Below, piece after piece: positions 54,945 through 63,589 of a stretch of DNA of 64,000 nt. Both the position numbers and the translations under genes were made by a program. The DNA comes from Novipirellula caenicola (lineage in GTDB: Bacteria > Planctomycetota > Planctomycetia > Pirellulales > Pirellulaceae): assembly GCF_039545035.1 (NCBI RefSeq), contig NZ_BAABRO010000003.1, forward strand, positions 62,001-126,000. Direction: 5' to 3'. Every line of letters begins with the position of its first letter. Within the stretch, counting starts at the first letter, position 1. Below the pieces are notes generated by a model, which did not search any database, was not told the DNA's origin, and saw nothing but the letters and a program-made list of their open reading frames with translations.

Positions 54945-56083
54945 TGCGTAAACGTGTCCTGTTGATGATCAGTTCAATGCGTGGGGGTGGCAGCGAACGG
55001 CAAACACTGCTGTTGCTGCGGCATTTGGATCGAGCACGATTCGAACCACATCTGTACGTGATCGAGCGAGCGGGCGACTTGATGTCGGAAGTCCCTCGTG
55101 ATGTTCCAGTGCATTCGTTTGCAGACGTCCAGCGGCCGAGCCAAGTCTATTTCCCCGGTCGTATTTTGCGTCAACAGATCGCTCATCTGCGAGAGCTGTT
55201 GATCAAAGAAAAGATCGACGTGGTTTATGATCGCACCTTTGCAATGAGTTTGATCGCGGCACCGGCCTGCCAACGACTGGGGATTCCACGGATCTCGACG
55301 ATCGTCAGCCCGCCTGATCGTGCGCTGCCATTGGTCGAAAAACGTTTTGTTCGCTGGAAACGATGGCGATTGTCATCTGCCTATCGCCAGGCCCGCACGG
55401 TGGTGGCCGTCAGCCGAGTGGCTGCTCGGTCCGCAGAAAAGTATTACAAGCTGTTTCCCGATTCCGTCACGGTGGTGCCCAATCCTGTCGATCGCGATGA
55501 TCTGCTTTTGAAAGCGGCCCACGCCACACCGCATCAATCAGACCACGTCACGATGGTCTGTGTCGGGCGGATGACCTCGGAAAAGGGGCATGCGGATTTG
55601 ATTCACGCGGTGGCGCATGCCGAGGCGGATTGGCCCGCGGGGGTTCCGCTGCTGCGGCTCGTGATGGTCGGTGACGGACCGCTGCGATCGGAACTGCAGC
55701 AATTGGCGACTGCGAAAGTCAAGCGTCATCGCATCGACTTCGTCGGAGTCGACGCAAATTCGGCTGCTCATATCGCCGCAGCGGATGCGCTCGTGTTGCC
55801 GTCGCGATTCGAAGGGATGCCCAACGTGGTTTTAGAAGCGATGGCCCTTGGGACTCCTGTAATCGCCACGCGTGCCGGAGGAACGATCGAGTTGATGGAT
55901 CAAGAGCCAACGATGTTGATGGCCGATCCCGGTAAACCATTATCGCTAGCCAGTGCCATTCGCGATTTCGTCCGCGATCGTGAAGCGGCGAAGTTGCGAG
56001 CCAATACGGCACTGCGGTACGTCCGCGATTTTCATGATGTGAATCAAACGACGCGGCGAATTGAATCCTTGTTTTCGTCGTGA
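54944..56083 (+). CDS. Family 4 glycosyltransferase
   Basis: A 379-residue GT-B glycosyltransferase. The N-terminal MISSMRGGGSERQTLLLLRH is the acceptor-side glycine motif of GT4 enzymes; VVPNPVDRDDLL begins the C-terminal domain, MVCVGRMTSEKGHADLIHAV follows, and RFEGMPNVVLEAMALGTPVI contains the E-x7-E donor site. It probably adds a sugar to a lipid-linked or envelope glycan at the cytoplasmic face. The ATG overlaps the TGA of the upstream EEP gene (TGATG), which indicates translational coupling. No other polysaccharide genes follow. Confidence 0.93.
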   Translation: MRKRVLLMISSMRGGGSERQTLLLLRHLDRARFEPHLYVIERAGDLMSEVPRDVPVHSFADVQRPSQVYFPGRILRQQIAHLRELLIKEKIDVVYDRTFAMSLIAAPACQRLGIPRISTIVSPPDRALPLVEKRFVRWKRWRLSSAYRQARTVVAVSRVAARSAEKYYKLFPDSVTVVPNPVDRDDLLLKAAHATPHQSDHVTMVCVGRMTSEKGHADLIHAVAHAEADWPAGVPLLRLVMVGDGPLRSELQQLATAKVKRHRIDFVGVDANSAAHIAAADALVLPSRFEGMPNVVLEAMALGTPVIATRAGGTIELMDQEPTMLMADPGKPLSLASAIRDFVRDREAAKLRANTALRYVRDFHDVNQTTRRIESLFSS

Positions 56084-56090
56084 TGTCGAT

Positions 56091-56579
56091 TCATTCCAAC
56101 TTCGCCATTTGCTTGATAGTGGCAATGAATCCATCGCGGTCTTTGGGCGAGATCAGGTAGTCACGCTTTGCCGTTTGAATTCGGACGCGGCGAAGCGATA
56201 ACGCCGGAGCACTTTTCAAACTCGACGATTTTTCGATCGTTTGAATCTCGGCGATCGGAATCTGGTAACACAGGATTCCGCATCGTATCGAGACCGCATC
56301 TTCGAGAATCGTATAACGACACGGGACGACAAAAATACCTTGCACAAACAGCGTGGCCGCGCCGACTAGAAATAACAGCGACGCGTCCCCAGGTCGTCCT
56401 TCTAGTATCAAGTAAACGCCAATCACCGCCGCCACGACAGGCGAGAGCATCAGCAGCATCAGTAGCCACAGATCGATCGCCGACTCGTATCGAATTGGCG
56501 TTTTTATCGCAGAAGAAGATTCGTTCATTGCGGTCGAGGGAGCTTTTTCTTGGTTTTCATCATCCAGAACGCCGGTCAT
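56091..56579 (-). CDS. Membrane protein with bacterial PH domain
   Basis: A 162-residue protein with a polar N-terminus, two adjacent membrane helices (about 36-80: LWLLMLLMLSPVVAAVIGVY and ASLLFLVGAATLFVQGIFVV) and a C-terminal bacterial PH-like domain of the bPH_6/YyaB type: CRYTILEDAVSIRCGILCYQ, IPIAEIQTIEKSSSL and RVRIQTAKRDYLISPKDRDGFI. The PH part faces the cytoplasm. Function unknown. It is convergent with the GT4 gene (8-bp gap) and divergent from a P-loop protein gene. Confidence 0.78.
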   Translation of the reverse strand: MTGVLDDENQEKAPSTAMNESSSAIKTPIRYESAIDLWLLMLLMLSPVVAAVIGVYLILEGRPGDASLLFLVGAATLFVQGIFVVPCRYTILEDAVSIRCGILCYQIPIAEIQTIEKSSSLKSAPALSLRRVRIQTAKRDYLISPKDRDGFIATIKQMAKLE

Positions 56580-56728
56580 GTTTCACCGCTGTGCCACTTG
56601 TGAGAGGATGGGGGCCCAGCTTGGTACGCCCGAAGCGGATGTCAATGGATGGTCGATGCGAGCGTTGCGACGACCGTCCTCGTTCGGACAGTCCTAAATT
56701 CTGCACGCTCAAGGTTTTTTCAGCAACC

Positions 56729-57418
56729 GTGACGAACTCAAACACTTCCACGAACGGTCCAGCGGCTTCCTTCGATCCGCAGCATGACGCTCGTGCCGGT
56801 TTGCCATGGGCGTGGTGCAATTTGTGGCGAAATCCGTTTGGTGAGTTGACGCGAGAAGAGCGGGCCGAGTTGGCGGTGGTCGATGTGGCGGAGTTGGCGT
56901 CGCATGTGCAAGGATCGCAGCGGGCACTGCAATTGATTGGCGAGTGTGGTCGCGGAAAAACGACGCGAATGTTGGCACTGCTGCGTCATTTTCCCGATGC
57001 CTCGTATGTTTATCTCGACGAACAGTTGCCCTGTGGTGCGATCGCCGAAGGCGTTCCGCTGTTGATCGACGAGGCTCAGCGGTTGCCACGAAAGGTCATG
57101 CATCGTGTCTTTGCCACCGGATTGCCATTGGTGTTGGCGACCCATCGCGATTTGACTCGACCACTGAAAAAAGCAGGGTACGGTGTCACCACCTATCGTT
57201 TAGGTGATACAAATAACGCACGATTGGTTGCCGAGTCCGCGAATCGTAGAATCGAGGCCTCTCGTTTAGGGCCTGGTCCGATCCCCAGATTATCAATACG
57301 GGATGCGGATGCGTTGGTATCGCGGTTTGGAAGCGATATCCGCGGCATCGAAGGTTACCTCTACGATCAAGTTCAACACCAGGTATACAGCGATGGCGAA
57401 ATGCGATTTATCGATTGA
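56729..57418 (+). CDS. Small P-loop NTPase
   Basis: A 229-residue protein with a Walker A motif GECGRGKTTRM at about residue 71 and a Walker B-like LLIDEAQRLP about 50 residues later. The DEAQ and the short sensor-like region after it (VLATHRDLTRPLKKAGYG) recall AAA+ or ExeA/TniB-type ATPases, but the domain is minimal and no fusion partner is present. Upstream is GLPWAWCNLWRNPFGELTREE, a conserved-looking N-terminal segment. I use the GTG at 56729; the ATG at 56639 would add 30 residues including CERC. The C-terminal 26 bp overlap the start of the arrestin-like gene, suggesting a functional pair. Confidence 0.7.
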   Translation: MTNSNTSTNGPAASFDPQHDARAGLPWAWCNLWRNPFGELTREERAELAVVDVAELASHVQGSQRALQLIGECGRGKTTRMLALLRHFPDASYVYLDEQLPCGAIAEGVPLLIDEAQRLPRKVMHRVFATGLPLVLATHRDLTRPLKKAGYGVTTYRLGDTNNARLVAESANRRIEASRLGPGPIPRLSIRDADALVSRFGSDIRGIEGYLYDQVQHQVYSDGEMRFID

Positions 57419-58769
57419 GTTAGCCGAGGGGGCCAACTTTCTATACGAGGGAGGTGGCACCGTTCGCGGCAAGGTTCGCGTGAACGTCGACCAGGACGTC
57501 AAGTGCAGCGGATTGATCGTCGAATCGGTTTGGAAGACGCATGGACGCGGCAACGTGGCCTCGGGGACGTTCGCCAGCACGACGTTGTTCCAAGGTGAAT
57601 GGGTGGCCGGCCAAGTCGTCGAGTACCCGTTTGAATTGCCTGTGGGCGATTGGCCGCCCAGCTATCACGGGCACTATTTGAACGTCGATCACTACATTGA
57701 CGCACGGGTGAAAATCCCTTGGGGATTTGATCCGAAAGCCTCAGTGCCGATTCTGATGCGTCCGACCTGTGGACCCGAAGCTGCCGTCACGAAAAAGCCA
57801 GCGAACCGATCCGTCTTTGCCGGGATTTTTATCGGCGTGTTCATGTTGGTTTGGTGTTCGGGATTCATGTTCTTCATGGTCCAAAACCCCTTTTCGCTGA
57901 TTTGCGTCGGTATCTTTCCGCTGCTAATCGCCATCGGCTATGCGATTAAGGTCTTGTTGCCGAAGTATCTATTGGGCGAGGTGGTCTACGAAGTCTCGCC
58001 CACCGTGGTGGCGCCTGGGGACCAGGTCACAGGCGAGCTAGTGCTTCGCCCTCGCAAGAACGTCAACATCAATGCGATCACGTTGAATTTCGAGGCTCGT
58101 GAGGTTTGCGTCAGTGGCAGCGGCAGCAACAAAACAACGCATAAACACGTTTTCTTTGAACGGGTGACCGAGCTGCAGTCGGCGACGACATTGGCGGCGG
58201 GCCAAGAACGTCGCTTTCCCATTTCGGTCACGTTACCCGAGGATGCGCCGTACACGCTCGATTTGCCGAGCAACGATTTGATTTGGGCGACCACGCTTCG
58301 CATCGACATCCCGCGTTGGCCCGATTGGTCCAAAGAGATCGCACTGCAAGTGTTGCCATCGGGCAAACCGATGGAACGTCCGGTGGCATCGATGGGGCTG
58401 CCGGCCGCACGCGACAATGCCGATGGGATCACCTTTGCCGAGACCGCCAATCATCTGTGGTCGCTGCGGGACGAGCCTGAGCAACTCGCCACACTCGTCG
58501 ATGCCGTGACAGGGCTTTCGTTTCGGATCGAAGCATTTGTCGAGCGACGGTTGTTGTACGCGGGCGACGAAGACCCGCACGTCTTCAAAGACGGTTACGC
58601 CGTGTGGGCTCACTACGGTGACCCACCTTTGCCGTTGGTGTTGTATGTCCCCCATCAATTGGCCGACGATTTCGAACAGGTTGGACGCGATCGCTGGGTC
58701 GGCCAAGGGACGATCGTCGGTTGGGACGACCGTCATCGTCGGTTGCAAATCAAACTGGATACCGAATAG
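57393..58769 (+). CDS. Membrane protein with arrestin-like beta-sandwich domains
   Basis: A 458-residue protein. The N-terminal 110 residues form a beta-sandwich with arrestin/Spo0M-like features (VRGKVRVNVDQDVKCSGLIV, VVEYPFELPVGDWPPSYHGH). Two membrane helices lie at about 140-190, then a second arrestin-like repeat (LGEVVYEVSPTVVAPGDQVT, and FPISVTLPEDAPYTLDLPSN). The C-terminal 130 residues carry DADGITFAETANHLWSL-like and FVERRLLYAGDEDP segments of unknown fold. Overlapping the P-loop gene by 26 bp, it is probably co-translated with it. It may act as a sensor or adaptor at the membrane; this is inference. The ATG at 57393 starts at the domain boundary. Confidence 0.65.
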   Translation: MAKCDLSIELAEGANFLYEGGGTVRGKVRVNVDQDVKCSGLIVESVWKTHGRGNVASGTFASTTLFQGEWVAGQVVEYPFELPVGDWPPSYHGHYLNVDHYIDARVKIPWGFDPKASVPILMRPTCGPEAAVTKKPANRSVFAGIFIGVFMLVWCSGFMFFMVQNPFSLICVGIFPLLIAIGYAIKVLLPKYLLGEVVYEVSPTVVAPGDQVTGELVLRPRKNVNINAITLNFEAREVCVSGSGSNKTTHKHVFFERVTELQSATTLAAGQERRFPISVTLPEDAPYTLDLPSNDLIWATTLRIDIPRWPDWSKEIALQVLPSGKPMERPVASMGLPAARDNADGITFAETANHLWSLRDEPEQLATLVDAVTGLSFRIEAFVERRLLYAGDEDPHVFKDGYAVWAHYGDPPLPLVLYVPHQLADDFEQVGRDRWVGQGTIVGWDDRHRRLQIKLDTE

Positions 58770-58800
58770 CTCGAGGCCGCGAGCGGTATCCCCGGCGAAC

Positions 58801-59895
58801 TCAATATTCGCCTGGCAATTGCCCGTCGTTGCGGAGCATCAGATTCAGGAAAACGCCAATGTCGATGGTGTCGGTGATCGTTCGCGAGGAACCATCGCAG
58901 AGTCCGATGTTCACTGCACTCGAGTGGAAGCTGTAGGGTTGGCTCTTGTTGGTGTGATTGAGCGCACGGTAGGTCCCGCAAGTATCAATCGTCGCTTCCC
59001 AAGCAGAGGTTTTGCTGCAATCCGTTGGGGTGTCGGGGATCGACGGAGTTGACGATGTCGAGATGCCACGATTGGAGTTCGACGTGTCCGCGGTCATGTT
59101 GTCTGCTTTGTAAGCACGCATTTTGACTCCATCGCCACCGCCTGCCCACGTCAGTCCCGCGCCACCGGTCGTTGCCGCTATCCGGCCTCGGACAAATAAT
59201 TCGGGGGTCCCGATGCATTCGTAGTACATCAACGTATGGCTCATTCCATCGGTGATGTCACGTGCTTTGCCGCCTTTGTTATTAGGGTTGCGGTTTCGTG
59301 AGCCCGAAGCGGGAGTCATGGCCGTACTGAATTGCATCTGAGGTTCGCCGCTTTGGTAATACAGTGGGTGGCCTTCGGGGCGAAGCGAGGGGATCCGCGG
59401 TGTTGTGTAATCGGCGACGCCCATGACGATATCGTCTTCGAATAGCGTTCCCGAACCGGTTCGGCTCGGACATTGAAACACGCCTAGTTCCGTGCCCGCT
59501 GCCTCGGTTAGCAATGGCTTGTTACTCCAGTCGGTTGTAATCACTCCGTTGTAACCCCATTTGTATTCGTCGGCTGCAGGGTTATCAAAGTTGGGATGTT
59601 TGGCAGCGCTAAATGTTTCCGCCAGTTCACGTTGTTCGACAAACGCCAAGATTCGCCACAGCGAGCCTGTTCGCGAGTAAGGGTAATGGCCAAACGTATG
59701 CTCGAACATCGACATCCCCAACGCAATTTGTTTGACGTTGTTTTTGCATTGAATTCGACGCGCGGCTTCGCGTGCAGCCTGCACCGCAGGCAGCAACAGC
59801 CCAACCAAAACGCCAATGATGGCAATGACAACAAGAAGCTCAACGAGCGTGAATCCGCGACGCGACGACGATGCGGCAGGGGCGTGGGTAGCCAT
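58801..59895 (-). CDS. DUF1559 pseudopilin-like protein
   Basis: A 364-residue member of the planctomycete DUF1559 family. [19 protein letters not shown] is the prepilin-type leader and helix; [17 protein letters not shown] and [21 protein letters not shown] follow, and the C-terminus carries the H-x9-DG motif ([17 protein letters not shown]). ATG at 59895 gives the usual short basic leader; a longer frame back to 59958 adds residues without signal character. The intergenic region upstream carries a Fur-box-like palindrome about 115 bp before the start. The 30-bp gap to the convergent arrestin-like gene has no visible terminator. Confidence 0.92.
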   Translation of the reverse strand: MATHAPAASSSRRGFTLVELLVVIAIIGVLVGLLLPAVQAAREAARRIQCKNNVKQIALGMSMFEHTFGHYPYSRTGSLWRILAFVEQRELAETFSAAKHPNFDNPAADEYKWGYNGVITTDWSNKPLLTEAAGTELGVFQCPSRTGSGTLFEDDIVMGVADYTTPRIPSLRPEGHPLYYQSGEPQMQFSTAMTPASGSRNRNPNNKGGKARDITDGMSHTLMYYECIGTPELFVRGRIAATTGGAGLTWAGGGDGVKMRAYKADNMTADTSNSNRGISTSSTPSIPDTPTDCSKTSAWEATIDTCGTYRALNHTNKSQPYSFHSSAVNIGLCDGSSRTITDTIDIGVFLNLMLRNDGQLPGEY

Positions 59896-60009
59896 AGGTA
59901 GGGTCCATAGAGAGGGAGTGTCAGACGGAATGATGTTCGCCACCGGCGTGGGGAACAAAACGATTGGGGGTCTGGCTGGCTCTACAGAATGGCTGGCTTG
60001 ACGGGTCTT

Positions 60010-60026
60010 TTGAGAATGGTTCTCAA
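60010..60026 (-). promoter_or_regulatory. Fur-box-like palindrome upstream of the DUF1559 gene
   Basis: TTGAGAA-TGG-TTCTCAA is a perfect 7-bp inverted repeat. Its core TGAGAATGGTTCTCA keeps 11 of the 14 half-site positions of the 7-1-7 Fur box (TGATAAT-N-ATTATCA). It lies 115 bp upstream of the minus-strand DUF1559 start and 700 bp from the VWA gene. Function as an iron-responsive operator is inference. Confidence 0.35.
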
Positions 60027-60184
60027 CAAGGCATGGGCCGAAGTTTACTTGTTCGCTTTTGGCGAGTCAACCCGTTGCATCCGGATGCTCCCGGGATTTT
60101 CCTTCGTCGGGTTATGGTTGACGAGGCGGATTGGGGAAACGCCGTGAAGCATCTTTTTCCTTATAGGGTTTGTGCAAGTTCGAC

Positions 60185-60210
60185 GTAGCGAAAGTCGCCA
60201 AGACTTTCGT
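60185..60210 (+). repeat. GTAGCG hairpin repeat
   Basis: GTAGCGAAAGTC-GCCAA-GACTTTCG: an 8-bp perfect stem with loop GCCAA. It lies in the 838-bp divergent region between DUF1559 and VWA genes, the only copy in the window not next to a gene's 3' end. Confidence 0.85.
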
Positions 60211-60382
60211 TCCATGACGCTTATCGCCGAAACGCTTGACGAGATTCCGTTACGGAATACTGCACAGCGTTAGGTATCGGCGGCTAGGCACTGTCTGAGA
60301 AGGCATTGGCGGCGGAAACTTGGTAGCGGAATTCGTGAAGAATTTCGATTTCCCAATGGGTTATGCCATGCAGCCGAAAGGA

Positions 60383-60521
60383 TTGACGGGCAGTTGATTT
60401 AGTGAAGTTTCGTGCGGCAAGGGTAGTATGATGGACTTCCTCGTCCGTCAATGGTGGATTCGACGGACTAGGAAGTCCGTCGTACGACTCAATCAACAGC
60501 CCGCCCGCGACTTCCGCTACG
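60383..60521 (-). repeat. 139-bp dispersed element, copy 2 (opposite orientation)
   Basis: Reverse complement of 38904-39042 without gaps and with about 21 differences. The inner inverted repeat has arms 60430-60449 and 60462-60481 (two mismatches) around a 12-base loop that is the reverse complement of copy 1's loop apart from one base. The copies are 21 kb apart with no transposase inside. Confidence 0.85.
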
Positions 60522-60733
60522 GTTTTCAGACAGAGCGTAGGAGGCCCCGTCGGTTTGCGAAAACCTGCTTTCTAGCTTCGAGCCGGATCGTCAACGCGTA
60601 GAATGGAAGAAATCCGGATGGGCAACGCGAGGTGGCGTTTGTGCCACCTTTTGCGATTGGATTCCTCCCACCGCGACTCGTTTTCCGGATTCGGACGTAG
60701 GCTGCTCCCCCCTTCTTTTCTTGGAGAAATCCG

Positions 60734-61957
60734 ATGCAAGCGACTCTAAAGCTCGTGCTGCCGCTGGCGATTCTAATTGGCTTTAGCCAGCAAATGATTC
60801 CTGTCGTTGGCGCCCAAGGTGTCACGATCACGATCGAAAAAGACAAGGATAAAAAGTCGGATTCCAAAACGTCCGATTCGAAAAAGAAGGCTCCCTTTTC
60901 AGGGACTCGGCCTTCGGTCGACGTGGCAATACTGCTTGACACATCCAATTCGATGGACGGTTTGATCGGGCAAGCCAAAAGTCAACTTTGGAATATCGTG
61001 CAAGAATTCGCCAAAGCCAAGAAGCGAGGCAAAACGCCACTGCTTCGCGTCGCCGTGTTTGAGTATGGCAATTCAGGTTTGCCCGCCAGCGAAGATTACA
61101 TCCGCCAAGTCGTGAAGCTGACCGATGATTTGGACAAGGTTTCCGAAGCGCTTTTCGCGCTCCGCACCAATGGCGGTGACGAGTATTGTGGCGCAGTGAT
61201 CAAGGAAGCGATCAAGCGACTCGATTGGAGCAGCGAGCCGAACGCCTACAAAGCAATCTTCATCGCCGGTAACGAACCGTTCACGCAAGGCTCGGTTGAT
61301 TACCGCTCGGCTTGTAAAAAGGCAATTGGTGCGGGCGTTGTCGTCAACACGATCCACTGTGGCGACTATCAACAAGGTATCAACGGGAAATGGAAAGACG
61401 GCGCCGATATTGCCGAAGGCGAGTATTTGAATATCAATCAGGATGAGAAGGTCGTGCACATCAAGGCACCGCAAGACACGATTATCATCAAACTCAATAA
61501 CGAATTGAACAAAACGTATCTATGGTATGGATCCAAGAGCAAACGAGAGAGTTACGAATCAAATCAGGCATTGCAAGATCGCAATGCCAGTGGTTTCGGC
61601 GGTCTCAGTATCCGTGCCGCCACGAAATCCAGTTCACTGTATCGCAACGTGGGGCGTGATTTGGTCGACACTTATGAAGAAGATGAGGATGCGATTGCCA
61701 AGATCGACGTGGTAGAACTGCCTGAAGAACTTCAGTCGCTCTCGCCTTCCGAACGGCTCAAACGCGTCGAAGCGATGTCAAAACGTCGCGCCGAGATCAA
61801 GGCCAAGTTGGCGGAGTTGAACAAGGAGCGTCAAGCCTATGTCGCGGCCGAGCAAGCCAAGTTAGCTGAGCCATCCGAAGAGGCCACGTTCGGAGACGCG
61901 TTCTCGGGCACCGTGCAAAAGCAATTGGAAGCATCGGGTTTTGAACTCGAAAAATAG
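60734..61957 (+). CDS. Secreted von Willebrand factor A domain protein
   Basis: A 407-residue exported protein. The signal peptide covers about residues 1-27 (LPLAILIGFSQQMIPVVGAQ). A Lys/Asp/Ser-rich linker precedes a VWA domain with the MIDAS motif DTSNSM at about 68-73 (VDVAILLDTSNSMDGLIGQA), a Thr/Asp-containing GGDEYCGAVIKEAIKRLDW, and AIFIAGNEPFTQG. After about residue 250 a helical C-terminal part contains a coiled-coil-like RAEIKAKLAELNKERQAYVA. VWA proteins bind partners through a metal ion. GGAGA precedes the start at 60734 at good distance. No MoxR-type ATPase is present nearby. A hairpin repeat lies 30 bp after the stop. Confidence 0.88.
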   Translation: MQATLKLVLPLAILIGFSQQMIPVVGAQGVTITIEKDKDKKSDSKTSDSKKKAPFSGTRPSVDVAILLDTSNSMDGLIGQAKSQLWNIVQEFAKAKKRGKTPLLRVAVFEYGNSGLPASEDYIRQVVKLTDDLDKVSEALFALRTNGGDEYCGAVIKEAIKRLDWSSEPNAYKAIFIAGNEPFTQGSVDYRSACKKAIGAGVVVNTIHCGDYQQGINGKWKDGADIAEGEYLNINQDEKVVHIKAPQDTIIIKLNNELNKTYLWYGSKSKRESYESNQALQDRNASGFGGLSIRAATKSSSLYRNVGRDLVDTYEEDEDAIAKIDVVELPEELQSLSPSERLKRVEAMSKRRAEIKAKLAELNKERQAYVAAEQAKLAEPSEEATFGDAFSGTVQKQLEASGFELEK

Positions 61958-61986
61958 CAGGATGCCCTGCAGCGAGCCTCCTTCCC

Positions 61987-62011
61987 GTAGCGAAACTCGC
62001 CAAGAGTTTCG
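61987..62011 (+). repeat. GTAGCG hairpin repeat with a covaried stem
   Basis: GTAGCGAAACTC-GCCAA-GAGTTTCG: an 8-bp stem identical in loop to the copy at 60185 but with G to C and C to G swaps in the two arms, preserving pairing. It lies 30 bp after the VWA gene stop, before a convergent gene. Confidence 0.88.
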
Positions 62012-62232
62012 TCCACCCCCTAGCCACGTGGCATCTCCGTTCCCTAGCCTGCGTGTCGGGCAGGACCCAGGTTGGACGAGTTGAACTTATCGCAAAAAAA
62101 CGCGGTGGATTCGACGAAATGGAATGGGGGATGTGGAGTGTGAAAAATCCCACCGCGCGAGACACGACAACCGGAGGTGGTCGGACCGATGGCTGACGAC
62201 GCCTCACGCGGCAGGACAAAAGCAGACAAGCG

Positions 62233-63588
62233 TTAGTCTCCGATCGCGACAATTCGCGATGGATTTCCGCCTACCGAAAATCTTTCCAAGACACGATGTT
62301 CGACTAGCGAGATCAGCGAAAGGGTTCCATCGGCTGGATTGCTGATGATCACTTCACGCCGGCTCGGCAGGACGACTGCCTCGTGATGGCCCGAGTGACC
62401 TTCGATTAGATTGCCTCCGATCGAAAGATCCGCAGCGACGGTGGCGTCGGAGCAATCTTTATCTGCATTCGGGTCGAGATCGACAATCAAAAGGCAATCA
62501 TCCGCGGGCGACAATTTGTTTTCACGAAACATGATTGCCAATCGCTTGCCGCCGCGAGCTTTCACCGCCAAGGGCGTCGTCAACGTCTCGCCATCGGCTA
62601 GTTCGATGGGGAGCGTCGCCACCGTGGGATTGTCGCTAGCCGCGTCGATCCAGCAAAGCCGAGCATCGTTGCCTTTGCCAGCGGTAAACAATACAAGTTG
62701 ATCCAGGTTTGCAAAAGCTCCGGTGCGAAGCGGAGTGTCGTCGGCGTCTTTGCCGAGCGAAAGGTGGTTGACCACAATGGAATCCGCCGTCGAACTGAGA
62801 TCCAAGTCCGCGTGAACCCAGCAGATGCCGTCGCTTGGCGCCAGGAACACTTTGCCTGAATTGACGGTCGCCCCGTGCAGACCTCCGGTGGGACAGTGGA
62901 TCGAGTACCGTTTGCCTTCGTTATCACCGAGTCCGACGACGTCGACGCGTCCGGAATCGTCGCCCTCGCGATCGATCCAGGTGGCATAGACCACTTTGTC
63001 TTCGATCGCGGCGAGCGTGATGTGCCCATGGCCTCCTTCGTGGAACGTCGTGGCCGTTTCTAGGCTTTTTGCTTTTCGTAAACGTGACGCATTGGTGATG
63101 GTAAATCCATTATTGCTGTCGTTGGCTAGCACGAACGATTTTCCATACTTGTAAACGTGTGCGGGGTTGCCCTGATCGGTATCGATCCTGGTGTGCATCA
63201 CGCTTGGTTGGTGTTTCAGCCGCACGTGGGAATGGTCGCCGTGGGATTCTTCGACCGCGCCCGAGTCGATCGCAATCCAGCCGCTACCAACGGTGCCTGC
63301 GGCATGGTCGTGAATGCCCAGCACGATGATGCCCGCATCCGTTTGCATCTGCACCAGCATTTGCTCGGCGGTGTCCAACGATGGAAAATCGGGGATGGGC
63401 TGCGGCTGCAGCGTCCATCCTTGGGCGTACTTTTTCAGGTCGCCGTAGTTCACGGCAGCGTCGTGGTTGTCTTGCCAAAACAGCCGAGCGACGGTTCGGC
63501 CCTCGGCGTTTGCGGTTGCCGTCGCGATTGTCGGGATCAAGCAAGCGCCGGCCAATTGTAGTAGGGTTTTCATGGTGAGGTATCGCAT
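62233..63588 (-). CDS. Secreted His-rich beta-propeller-like protein, AztD-like
   Basis: A 451-residue exported protein with signal peptide (MKTLLQLAGACLIPTIATAT then ANA). The sequence after it is beta-rich with about seven similar blocks, and carries several His clusters: GIHDHAAGTV, SHGDHSHVRL, GNPAHVYKYG, HEGGHGHITLAAIEDKVVYA and GGLHGATVNSGKVFLAPSDG. This pattern recalls the zinc metallochaperone AztD, a beta-propeller delivering zinc to ABC transporters, but I could not test it. ATG at 63588 is chosen because it lies one base after the stop of the upstream small envelope protein gene, which implies translational coupling; ATG at 63573 begins the signal peptide directly. No zinc transporter genes are in view. 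Confidence 0.55.
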   Translation of the reverse strand: MRYLTMKTLLQLAGACLIPTIATATANAEGRTVARLFWQDNHDAAVNYGDLKKYAQGWTLQPQPIPDFPSLDTAEQMLVQMQTDAGIIVLGIHDHAAGTVGSGWIAIDSGAVEESHGDHSHVRLKHQPSVMHTRIDTDQGNPAHVYKYGKSFVLANDSNNGFTITNASRLRKAKSLETATTFHEGGHGHITLAAIEDKVVYATWIDREGDDSGRVDVVGLGDNEGKRYSIHCPTGGLHGATVNSGKVFLAPSDGICWVHADLDLSSTADSIVVNHLSLGKDADDTPLRTGAFANLDQLVLFTAGKGNDARLCWIDAASDNPTVATLPIELADGETLTTPLAVKARGGKRLAIMFRENKLSPADDCLLIVDLDPNADKDCSDATVAADLSIGGNLIEGHSGHHEAVVLPSRREVIISNPADGTLSLISLVEHRVLERFSVGGNPSRIVAIGD

Positions 63589-63589
63589 T

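Noticed and set aside
56168-56728. 187-codon upstream extension of the P-loop NTPase frame
   Set aside because: Antisense to the PH-domain gene, no domain, no start signal; GTG at 56729 precedes the conserved part.
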